DNA from: Methanosarcinaceae archaeon
Lineage (GTDB): Archaea > Halobacteriota > Methanosarcinia > Methanosarcinales > Methanosarcinaceae
Assembly (NCBI GenBank): GCA_030609665.1
Contig: JAUWBW010000031.1
Location: 1 to 12,397 of the forward strand
Direction of reading: 5' to 3'
Length of the DNA: 12,397 nucleotides
Position 1 is the stretch's first letter, and each line of letters opens with the position of its first letter. A model generated the notes under the pieces. The model made no database searches, had not been told where the DNA came from, and saw only the letters and a program-made list of their open reading frames with translations. A program made the translations under genes and the position numbers. Below, one piece after another: positions 1-5,682 of this stretch.

Positions 1-2
1 CC

Positions 3-611
3 GGAATAAGCATGGTTAGCGGTGCCATATATGTAAGCGGCACGATTGCTGAGCCTATGGGGAATATCGTTGAGGTTGTGTCTGATGAGGAAAGATACAA
101 AAAATATATATCCATAACTGATATTTTGCGGAATGGTCATCAAGGTGTCGAGTTTGTTGATACGCGAAATGAATTTGATGGCAGAATTCTAACACTTGGT
201 GATGAAATACTGCGCGACACCGTGGCTGCCCGTCTTGATGTGGATTCGACGGTTGTTGTAACAGGCAATGTTGACATGAGTACAGGGATCCTGATGCGAA
301 ATGGGAAAGTAGTCGTTGAAGGAAACGGCGGCATGAACACAGGTGTCCTGTTAAACGGTGGACGTGTGATCGTCATGGGAAATGTGGGTGAATTTGTAGG
401 CACTGACATGCGAAAAGGTGAAATAATCATTGGCGGCAAGGCAGAGGGGTACTTAGGTGCTAATATGAAAGGCGGCAGCATATACGTAAAAGGTAATGTC
501 AAAGCAGTTCCTCCTGCAAAGGTTGGAGCGGTTGATGATATGGGGTTGCTGCAAAAAGAACTTGGTATCAACAGGATGATCGCAATGATGTTCAAGAGAA
601 TTGGTCTTTGA
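3..611 (+). CDS. GXGXG beta-helix protein (glutamate synthase GXGXG subunit or FwdC-like), 5' end outside window
   Basis: The protein carries the glycine-rich repeat of the glutamate synthase alpha-subunit C-terminal (GXGXG) domain, also found in FwdC of formylmethanofuran dehydrogenase. Counting from the ATG at position 12, glycines recur exactly every 19 residues (G85, G104, G123, G142, G161), the spacing of one turn of a right-handed beta-helix. In glutamate synthase this domain is structural and bridges the glutaminase and FMN parts; many archaea encode it as a separate gene. The frame is open to the left edge, the ATG at 12 has no clear ribosome site, and the protein begins inside a beta-strand-like stretch (SGAIYVSG). 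The true start therefore probably lies upstream, and ATG-12 (199 aa) is only the first visible Met. The stop at 609-611 is also the first triplet of a 13-bp tandem repeat. The choice between glutamate synthase and FwdC-like is unresolved; partner genes would lie upstream. Confidence 0.72.
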   Translation, partial: GISMVSGAIYVSGTIAEPMGNIVEVVSDEERYKKYISITDILRNGHQGVEFVDTRNEFDGRILTLGDEILRDTVAARLDVDSTVVVTGNVDMSTGILMRNGKVVVEGNGGMNTGVLLNGGRVIVMGNVGEFVGTDMRKGEIIIGGKAEGYLGANMKGGSIYVKGNVKAVPPAKVGAVDDMGLLQKELGINRMIAMMFKRIGL

Positions 612-712
612 TAGAGGATTTCGGCAGAAATACTTGATGGAAATTTTCGATAGAGGATTTAGATAGAGGATTTAGATAGAAATACTCGATGGAAATACTC
701 GATAACAAATAC
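609..712 (+). repeat. 13-bp tandem repeat array, eight units
   Basis: Eight contiguous 13-bp units run 609-621, 622-634, 635-647, 648-660, 661-673, 674-686, 687-699 and 700-712. Two unit types mix: one like cgatagaggattt and one like cgatggaaatact. Phase is kept exactly, with no indels. The first unit contains the TGA stop of the preceding gene. A related array lies in inverted orientation at about 1605-1669, beyond the next gene. Confidence 0.9.
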
Positions 713-770
713 CAAAACTACTTTAACATAAAAAGATAAACTATACTGTGTGGGTAAATTTGTGATCGTT

Positions 771-784
771 TACTTAATATTATA
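771..784 (+). promoter_or_regulatory. possible TATA region of the HARP gene
   Basis: An AT-rich stretch (acttaatattatac) lies about 45 bp before the ATG at 826, so transcription could start near 800 and give a leader of about 25 nt. The match to the archaeal TATA consensus is weak. The rest of 713-825 shows nothing else recognisable. Confidence 0.35.
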
Positions 785-825
785 CAAATAATCCATTCTT
801 AACATGTGCATCAGCGAGCAAAACC

Positions 826-1542
826 ATGTTGCGACAAAGATTTGTAATTGATACTACTGCACTGACCGATACACAAGTACGTGAATCGATAGGGGCTTCT
901 ACATTATGTGATGGAATGCGCGGAGTACTTGAACTGATAGCAGACGCTCGCCTGCAACTTGACATTAGTTGCTACGTACCTTTCCCATCCGTTTACGATG
1001 AACTACATGATTTTGCCAAGAACAATGGCTGTGACAGTGATGTACTCGCAAAGATCGATACATGGCTTGTTAAAAAAACACCTGACCGATACAATGTCAT
1101 GATATCATCGCGAATGTTCCACGAATACGTATCCCACATGCGTGAGCGCATAAACAAGGGAATGAACATAGCAGAAGAAGCAATATTGGAAGCAGCCACA
1201 AAGTGCCTTTTCCTGACATCGGAAGCAAAACATAAAAACGATATTGAAGAGGAGATCGAACGTGAGGTTATTGGCAAGATCGTTGGGAAGTTCAGGAACA
1301 AATACCGCAATGGCCTTCGCTATGGAATTCTCGACAGTGCGCCCGATATTGATGTTCTGCTGCTTGCAAGGGAACTCGATGCGGCTGTTGTTGCAAGTGA
1401 TTTTGGGATCCAGAAATGGGCTGAACATATGGGTGTAAGGTATGTGCCTGCAAATACATTTCCAATGATGCTTACTGAGTATCTAAAACACACGTCAACT
1501 CTGGAATACAGGGGAGAAGGCGAATTGTTCGATAAATTATAG
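826..1542 (+). CDS. RNA-free ribonuclease P (HARP family, PIN-like; older names UPF0278, RNA ligase partner protein)
   Basis: This 238-aa protein matches the HARP family (homologues of Aquifex RNase P), a PIN-like metallonuclease that removes 5' leaders from pre-tRNA without an RNA subunit. Visible evidence is the N-terminal FVIDTTALTD with D9, a central charged helical region (about residues 95-160), and a C-terminal part with D170, D174 and D192. The 4- and 18-residue spacings equal those I recall for the catalytic aspartates of the Aquifex enzyme (D138, D142, D160), and D9 would match its D7. The ATG at 826 is the family-like N-terminus but has no clear ribosome site. Euryarchaea normally also have RNA-based RNase P, and in a halophile the HARP gene has been reported dispensable for tRNA processing, so the cellular role is open. 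The gene stands alone between two inverted 13-bp repeat arrays. Family assignment is firm; in vivo role is not. Confidence 0.88.
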   Translation: MLRQRFVIDTTALTDTQVRESIGASTLCDGMRGVLELIADARLQLDISCYVPFPSVYDELHDFAKNNGCDSDVLAKIDTWLVKKTPDRYNVMISSRMFHEYVSHMRERINKGMNIAEEAILEAATKCLFLTSEAKHKNDIEEEIEREVIGKIVGKFRNKYRNGLRYGILDSAPDIDVLLLARELDAAVVASDFGIQKWAEHMGVRYVPANTFPMMLTEYLKHTSTLEYRGEGELFDKL

Positions 1543-1567
1543 TTGTAGAACAACGCATCTTTTTTTT
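1542..1567 (+). terminator. hairpin plus T-run after the HARP gene
   Basis: A small hairpin (gttgt-aga-acaac, 1542-1554) overlaps the stop codon and is followed within six bases by eight T residues (1560-1567). In archaea the T-run alone can terminate transcription; the hairpin may be incidental. Confidence 0.55.
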
Positions 1568-1604
1568 GAAATATTGCGCCGTGTGTTAAGTGATACTCTC
1601 ACCC

Positions 1605-1669
1605 TCCCCCGAATTTTATCGAGAATTTCCATCGAGAATTTCTATTGAAATCCTTTACCGAAAATCTCA
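1605..1669 (-). repeat. inverted 13-bp repeat array, about five units
   Basis: Units of 13 bp at 1618-1630, 1631-1643, 1644-1656 and 1657-1669, plus a degenerate one at 1605-1617, are the reverse complement of the array at 609-712. Read on the minus strand, roughly 1615-1656 aligns with about 665-706 and shares the alternation of agaaattctcgat and ggaaattctcgat units. It lies between the convergent HARP and prenyltransferase genes. Confidence 0.82.
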
Positions 1670-1710
1670 ATTAAATGACGTGGCAGCACGCGCGCGAGGG
1701 AAATTTGATT

Positions 1711-2550
1711 CTAAACTGCACCCGCTACAAAAGATAAAAGAGCAAACAGCATCGCAATTTTAAACAGTTTTGACGACTTTGCCGCATTGTTCTTAACAAT
1801 GATCTCGAACACCGCGACCGCAAAAAGAAGATCTGCAAACACTACTACATACAGGTATGCGGGACTCAACATCGACTGCATATATGGGATCGGACTTGCA
1901 AGCACCGCAAGAAAACCTACGGATGCTGCAACGTATGCGGACTTTTTCACACCGATCGTGATCGGGAGAGTATTCGCCCCATCTTTTTTGTCGCCTTCAA
2001 TGTCCTCGATGTCCTTCACGATCTCGCGCGCAAGGGTTGCGAATGTGGCAAGCAGGAAAAGAACCGATAAAGCCTTCAGACCTTCCATCCCGAACACAGC
2101 ACCGCCAAACAAAAAGGTTGAACCTGTGAGATAGCCGACACTGATATTTCCAAACAATACCGTTCGCTTCAGTGTTTTTGCGTAGTAGATCAGAAGCAGG
2201 GAATTGAATAATGCGATCAAGCCGCATATCACATTGATAAGAAATGCCAGTGCAATACCAACTGCAAAAAGAGCGAGTGAAAAATAAAGTGCCTGAGACA
2301 GACCAATTCGTCCTGACGGGATCGGACGCGAGGGTTTGTTCACAGCATCGATATCAACATCAAAATAATCATTGATCGAGTTACCCGCACCTGTTATTAA
2401 AAACACGGCGAGGAATATCAAAGGAGTGTCAAGGAACGAGATCGTGACTGCAGGATTCAGCATACTGTATGCGATCAGTACACCGATAACGGCTGCAAAT
2501 GCACCCATCAGGCAGTTTCCAGACCTTATCAATTGGAAATATGCACGCAT
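1711..2550 (-). CDS. UbiA-family prenyltransferase, probable digeranylgeranylglyceryl phosphate (DGGGP) synthase
   Basis: This 279-aa integral membrane enzyme belongs to the UbiA family. The archaeal member of this length attaches the second geranylgeranyl chain to geranylgeranylglyceryl phosphate, the second ether-bond step of archaeal membrane lipid synthesis. The first Asp-rich motif is N60-D61-YFD64-x3-D68, followed by NKPSRPIPSG, which binds prenyl diphosphate through Mg2+. The second is D180-x2-D183-x3-D187-x2-D190 with GANTLP. About eight to nine hydrophobic segments span the rest, as expected. The ATG at 2550 gives the usual N-terminus (RAYFQLIRSGNCLMG). It lies 32 bp after nadA on the same strand, but a TATA-like box at 2571-2580 is placed for a start at or next to the ATG, so it may be leaderless and independent of nadA. 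Another UbiA substrate is possible, but the RPIPSGR context and archaeal setting favour DGGGP synthase. Confidence 0.87.
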   Translation of the reverse strand: MRAYFQLIRSGNCLMGAFAAVIGVLIAYSMLNPAVTISFLDTPLIFLAVFLITGAGNSINDYFDVDIDAVNKPSRPIPSGRIGLSQALYFSLALFAVGIALAFLINVICGLIALFNSLLLIYYAKTLKRTVLFGNISVGYLTGSTFLFGGAVFGMEGLKALSVLFLLATFATLAREIVKDIEDIEGDKKDGANTLPITIGVKKSAYVAASVGFLAVLASPIPYMQSMLSPAYLYVVVFADLLFAVAVFEIIVKNNAAKSSKLFKIAMLFALLSFVAGAV

Positions 2551-2570
2551 GAATCATCATTTACAGCCAA

Positions 2571-2580
2571 ACATATAAAT
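2571..2580 (-). promoter_or_regulatory. TATA-like box of the prenyltransferase gene
   Basis: On the minus strand the sequence reads atttatatgt, centred about 25 bp before the ATG at 2550, and starts just after the nadA stop. This spacing predicts a leaderless or nearly leaderless mRNA. Confidence 0.5.
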
Positions 2581-2582
2581 TT

Positions 2583-3503
2583 CTACTTACTTAGTTTGAT
2601 ATCGAGCATCCGGTCAAGTGCACGCTTTGCTTTTATTCGCACATTTTCCGGCACTGTCACAACATGCTCCATATTCTCAAGTGAATTCAAAACCGCAGCC
2701 AGAGTGGTCATTTTCATGTTAGGGCATATCGCATATTCGGATGCGGGATAAAACTTCTTGTCTGGGTTTTCCAACTCCAGTTTATGTAAAAGACCGTTTT
2801 CCGTACCAATGATGAATTCCTTGCAGTCGGATTCGCCCACATATTTTGTCATACCTGTTGTACTGAAAACATAATCTGCGATCTCAAGCACATCATCACG
2901 ACATTCGGGATGTGCCAGAAATTCTGCATTCGGATGCTCCTCTTTCATGAGCAGCACATCGCCTGCAAGTATCTGGTGATGGGTCGGGCAATACCCCTCC
3001 CATGGAATGATCGTCTTATCGGTATGTTTTGCAACATAGTTTGCAAGATTCTTGTCAGGGACGAACAGTATCTCATCATCGTCAAGTGAATTTACAACCT
3101 CCACAGCATTTGCAGACGTGCAGCATATATCACACTCTGCCTTCACTGCGGCAGATGTGTTGACATAACATACAACAACTGCATTTGGATGTTCTTTCTT
3201 TACTTTTTTAAGAGATTCCACGGACACCATCTCAGCCATAGGACAACCGGCATCGATCTCCGGTATTAAGACCGTTTTGTCAGGGCTGAGTATCGCGGCA
3301 CTCTCTGCCATGAAATCCACACCGCAAAAAACGATCACATCCACATCCTGCTCCACAGCCTGCTGGCTAAGCCCGAGTGAATCCCCAACAAAATCTGCAA
3401 TATCCTGAACCTCACTTCGCTGGTAATTGTGAGCAAGGATCACAGCATTGCGTTCTTTTTTCAACGTGTTGATCTTATCAATAATAGTTTGCATATCTTG
3501 CAT
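2583..3503 (-). CDS. nadA: quinolinate synthase NadA
   Basis: NadA condenses iminoaspartate with dihydroxyacetone phosphate to quinolinate, using an oxygen-sensitive [4Fe-4S] cluster. This 306-aa protein is full length. The three cluster cysteines of the family are visible: C87 in AGCPMAEM, C172 in WEGYCPTHH and C260 in YAICPNMKMTT. Other family marks are AHNYQ (24-28), FCGVDFMAES (59-68), CYVNTSAAVKA (112-122) and AHPEC (197-201). Its substrate would come from aspartate through NadX, encoded upstream on the same strand, and its product is used by NadC, encoded just beyond. The start at 3503 is preferred over the Met three codons later because a weak ribosome-like gtgat precedes it. A TATA box and a perfect palindrome lie directly upstream, so nadA probably has its own regulated promoter although it follows nadX. 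Confidence 0.96.
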   Translation of the reverse strand: MQDMQTIIDKINTLKKERNAVILAHNYQRSEVQDIADFVGDSLGLSQQAVEQDVDVIVFCGVDFMAESAAILSPDKTVLIPEIDAGCPMAEMVSVESLKKVKKEHPNAVVVCYVNTSAAVKAECDICCTSANAVEVVNSLDDDEILFVPDKNLANYVAKHTDKTIIPWEGYCPTHHQILAGDVLLMKEEHPNAEFLAHPECRDDVLEIADYVFSTTGMTKYVGESDCKEFIIGTENGLLHKLELENPDKKFYPASEYAICPNMKMTTLAAVLNSLENMEHVVTVPENVRIKAKRALDRMLDIKLSK

Positions 3504-3520
3504 ATAATCACTGTGCCGAT

Positions 3521-3540
3521 AATTGATCGTACGATCAATT
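3521..3540. promoter_or_regulatory. perfect 20-bp palindrome, probable repressor operator of nadA
   Basis: The sequence aattgatcgt/acgatcaatt is an uninterrupted 20-bp inverted repeat. It lies between the nadA TATA box (3542-3549) and the expected transcription start (near 3520), where a bound dimeric repressor would block initiation. A further GATCGATCG lies on the other side of the TATA box (about 3554-3562) and may be a weaker half-site. No equivalent site is seen before nadX or nadC. The cognate regulator cannot be named from the sequence. Confidence 0.65.
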
Positions 3541-3541
3541 G

Positions 3542-3549
3542 TTTATAAG
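3542..3549 (-). promoter_or_regulatory. TATA box of nadA
   Basis: On the minus strand the sequence reads cttataaa, about 40 bp before the nadA ATG. This predicts a short leader of about 17 nt. Confidence 0.6.
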
Positions 3550-3620
3550 TCTGATCGATCGTTCTACTTGACTGTACTAAATTTGCATTACAATAAGCAC
3601 AATCGCATAAAACGTTTTCT

Positions 3621-3685
3621 TATAGTATATAATTTATGGAATTATATAGTTCGAGTCAATTCGACCGGAGGGAGAATTTTCTCGT
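3621..3685 (+). repeat. dispersed two-hairpin element, copy A
   Basis: The left half is an AT-rich inverted repeat (tatataatt ... aattatata with a short loop). The right half is a hairpin: cgag (3652-3655) pairs with ctcg (3681-3684), a two-base mismatch follows, then aattc (3658-3662) pairs with gaatt (3674-3678) around an 11-nt loop, gaccggaggga. It lies in the nadX-nadA gap. Its inner stem differs from copy B by a compensated base pair. Confidence 0.85.
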
Positions 3686-3722
3686 TCCAGCACCTTTAAC
3701 AATTTCTTAAAAGCGTGTCCGT

Positions 3723-4538
3723 TCAAGTACCGATCTGAACAGGACTCGCTATTTTCTTAATTGTCGCGATTGCGGACAGTGCTGCAAGGTAACTGGTTTT
3801 TGGATTCGTGGGTGATGGAATATTTTCAACCTTTGTGTTGAACTTGCCAAACTCCCCTTCCACTGAGATATCATGCACGTTCGTGGACAATGACGGATCT
3901 GCCACAACTCGAACCTTTGTTCTTTCAAATCCAATTCCTGCAATGCTCAATGATGCTGCAACATTTACATTTGCAGGGAATGCCTTGACGGCTTCATTTG
4001 CAGTTCCGTCAAAAATGACAGTTCTGCTTGTTATCTTATCAAGGTCAATATTATTCCGGACAATATATGGAGCGCCTGCAAGACCACGCGGTGGTTTTTG
4101 TGTGGTCAGCGTAACCGAGTCAACCTTTGCGGACATGGCAGATTTCAATCCATCCAACCCAACGATTGCACCGGATGGAAGATACACCTTACAGCCTTGC
4201 TCTTTTGCAAGACCAAATATCGTATCGCGGAGTTTTTCATCGGCAAATGCGCCAATGCTCATGATCATCACATCGCATCCGGCACTTAGCGCAGTCGATG
4301 CAACTTCGGGCACTGCCGCCTGTGATGCAGCCTCGACAATTAGGTCAACATGCTGTGCCATCCCTGCAATGTCAAGCACCTGCGGGTCTGCATTCTTCAA
4401 CTGTGCTTTTACAGCTGCTATGTGTTCATCATTCCTGTCGTAGATTGCATACAGTTCGATACCCATGATACCTTCATCGATCGCCTTGCATATTTCAGCA
4501 CCGATCGCCCCACATCCGACAACTCCTACCTTAAACAT
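3723..4538 (-). CDS. nadX: L-aspartate dehydrogenase NadX
   Basis: NadX oxidises L-aspartate to iminoaspartate with NAD(P)+, feeding quinolinate synthase and replacing the FAD enzyme NadB. From the Met at 4538 the protein is 271 aa. It opens with a Rossmann nucleotide site (VGVVGCGAIG, residues 4-13), then PSGAIVGLDGL (121-131), FPANVNVAASLSIAGIG (187-203) and VHDISVEGEFG (221-231), where H222 is the likely catalytic histidine of the family. A Met at 4598 would add 20 residues, but that extension is translated from repeat copy B and lacks homology to the Rossmann start. The internal ATG is preceded by a ribosome-like gagtga about six bases upstream, so 4538 is chosen. nadA follows after a 219-bp gap; nadC diverges upstream. 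Aspartate dehydrogenase is far more likely than another oxidoreductase given the neighbours. Confidence 0.93.
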   Translation of the reverse strand: MFKVGVVGCGAIGAEICKAIDEGIMGIELYAIYDRNDEHIAAVKAQLKNADPQVLDIAGMAQHVDLIVEAASQAAVPEVASTALSAGCDVMIMSIGAFADEKLRDTIFGLAKEQGCKVYLPSGAIVGLDGLKSAMSAKVDSVTLTTQKPPRGLAGAPYIVRNNIDLDKITSRTVIFDGTANEAVKAFPANVNVAASLSIAGIGFERTKVRVVADPSLSTNVHDISVEGEFGKFNTKVENIPSPTNPKTSYLAALSAIATIKKIASPVQIGT

Positions 4539-4558
4539 GTTAATTTCACTCTTCTTAG

Positions 4559-4599
4559 TGTGCGAGTTAATGCGAACGAAGTGAGCATTTTCTCGCACA
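4559..4599 (+). repeat. dispersed element, copy B (GC hairpin only), in the nadX leader
   Basis: This copy has the longest stem: tgtgcgag (4559-4566) pairs with ctcgcaca (4592-4599), followed by a TT/TT mismatch, then aatgc (4569-4573) with gcatt (4585-4589) around an 11-nt loop, gaacgaagtga. The usual AT hairpin is absent on its left; AT-rich sequence ending in gtatactataaaa (4615-4627) on its right resembles that part of copy E. It ends 21 bp before the nadX ATG, so it would be in the 5' untranslated region or over the transcription start. Confidence 0.82.
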
Positions 4600-4602
4600 A
4601 GG

Positions 4603-4633
4603 TATTTATAAAATGTATACTATAAAAATATAG
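4603..4633 (-). promoter_or_regulatory. TATA-like sequences of nadX
   Basis: Two minus-strand candidates exist. One is tttataaata (4603-4612), giving a start inside the repeat loop near 4581. The other lies at 4621-4633 and would start near 4600, placing the whole repeat hairpin in the mRNA leader. The sequence does not decide between them. Confidence 0.4.
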
Positions 4634-4698
4634 TAATAAATTGATAACGGTTCCATCAGTTTATGCTGATTAGTTAATACTTCAATACCAATTAAAAG

Positions 4699-4707
4699 CA
4701 TATAAAT
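4699..4707 (+). promoter_or_regulatory. TATA box of nadC
   Basis: The sequence catataaat lies about 38 bp before the nadC ATG, predicting a start near 4729, directly before the ggtga ribosome site at 4731-4735. Confidence 0.55.
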
Positions 4708-4739
4708 CTCTTGAGACACAAAGTAGATGTGGTGAATGG

Positions 4740-5573
4740 ATGCTTATTCGTGAAATTGAACAATTCATTGATGAAGACCTTGGACACAATGACATTTCAT
4801 GCACAGTCGTGCCGGATGAGACTATAGATGCAACAATCTTCACAAAAGAAGATTGCACGCTTGCAGGACTCGATGTGGCACAAGCATTCTTTGATTATTT
4901 CAATATTCATGCACAGACCACTTATTCAAACGGTGATGATGTGCATGCAGGTGACGTGATATTCACCCTCAATGGCAGCACGGTGTCAATTCTTCGTGCA
5001 GAGCGACTTGTACTGAACTTTCTGGGGCATCTTATAGGTATAGCAACATTGACCCGCAGTTGTGTCCGCAAAGTTGAGCCGTTGTCACAAGTGCGCATTG
5101 CATGTACTCGAAAAACAACACCCGGCATCCGCAAGTTTGAAAAAATGGCTGTTGTGGTAGGCGGCGGCGATGCACATAGGTTCAATCTTTCTGATTCCAT
5201 TATGTTGAAAGACAACCACGTAAAAATGATGGGAATTGAAGCAGCAATCGAATCCGCCAAAAAAATAGCAAGTTTTACACAAAAGATCGAGGTTGAAGTG
5301 GAATCCACAGACGATGCGATCCTTGCTGCAAGTATGGGTGTTGATATCATCATGCTGGACAATATGGAACCGGGTGAAGTGATTAGCACTGTGGAAATGT
5401 TGAAGCGCAAAGGACTTCGCGAGTCCGTCATAATCGAAGCATCAGGTGGAATTGATCAGGACAACGTTGCTGAGTATGCTAAAACAGGCGTTGATGTTAT
5501 CTCCATGGGTTCGCTTATCCACAAAGCCAATTGGATAGATGTAAGTCTTGAGTTTTCGATGCCAGACGATTGA
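4740..5573 (+). CDS. nadC: nicotinate-nucleotide pyrophosphorylase (quinolinate phosphoribosyltransferase) NadC
   Basis: NadC converts quinolinate and PRPP to nicotinate mononucleotide, CO2 and pyrophosphate, the step that joins the de novo route to general NAD synthesis. The 277-aa protein has the family length and order: an N-terminal sandwich domain with DEDLGHNDIS, then a barrel domain with RKTTPGIRKFEKMAVVVGGG, HRFNLSDSIMLKDNH and a late EASGGI strand. The Arg, Lys and His residues of the RKTTPG and HR motifs bind substrate phosphates and carboxylates in this family. The ATG at 4740 is chosen because ggtga lies four bases upstream; the nearby ATG at 4736 is out of frame. It is transcribed away from nadX, with 201 bp between the two start codons. 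The shared region carries a repeat hairpin and TATA boxes but no copy of the nadA palindrome. Confidence 0.96.
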   Translation: MLIREIEQFIDEDLGHNDISCTVVPDETIDATIFTKEDCTLAGLDVAQAFFDYFNIHAQTTYSNGDDVHAGDVIFTLNGSTVSILRAERLVLNFLGHLIGIATLTRSCVRKVEPLSQVRIACTRKTTPGIRKFEKMAVVVGGGDAHRFNLSDSIMLKDNHVKMMGIEAAIESAKKIASFTQKIEVEVESTDDAILAASMGVDIIMLDNMEPGEVISTVEMLKRKGLRESVIIEASGGIDQDNVAEYAKTGVDVISMGSLIHKANWIDVSLEFSMPDD

Positions 5574-5586
5574 GATGGTAGTCATA

Positions 5587-5621
5587 AGGTTTATATTCAA
5601 ACCTGTATATTATAATATACA
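5587..5621. promoter_or_regulatory. two adjacent inverted repeats in the surface-protein promoter
   Basis: The sequence aggttt-atattc-aaacct (5587-5604) abuts a perfect 18-bp palindrome, tgtatatta/taatataca (5604-5621). A TATA-like tttatatt (5590-5597) falls inside the first repeat, so transcription would begin near the second. The AT palindrome may also be a decayed left half of the dispersed element. The function is inferred from position only. Confidence 0.45.
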
Positions 5622-5682
5622 AAATTATATGAAAAAAATGTAACAATATAGCAACAGGTGCTTATTGAATTGTTGAGGGAAA

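Noticed and set aside
140..595. 151-codon minus-strand open frame opposite the GXGXG gene
   Set aside because: Its Pro/Thr-rich repeats merely mirror the glycine-rich repeats of the sense gene.
609..712. CRISPR array
   Set aside because: Units are 13 bp, contiguous and degenerate, with no spacers between repeats.
3808..4443. 211-codon plus-strand open frame opposite nadX
   Set aside because: It lies entirely antisense to a clear aspartate dehydrogenase gene, and its protein shows no recognisable domain.
4539..4598. N-terminal extension of NadX from the Met at 4598
   Set aside because: Its codons come from repeat copy B, it precedes a normal Rossmann start, and the ATG at 4538 has its own ribosome-like site.
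4922..5431. 169-codon minus-strand open frame opposite nadC
   Set aside because: It is a shadow of the nadC reading frame, with low-complexity Ser/Ile-rich translation and no ribosome site.
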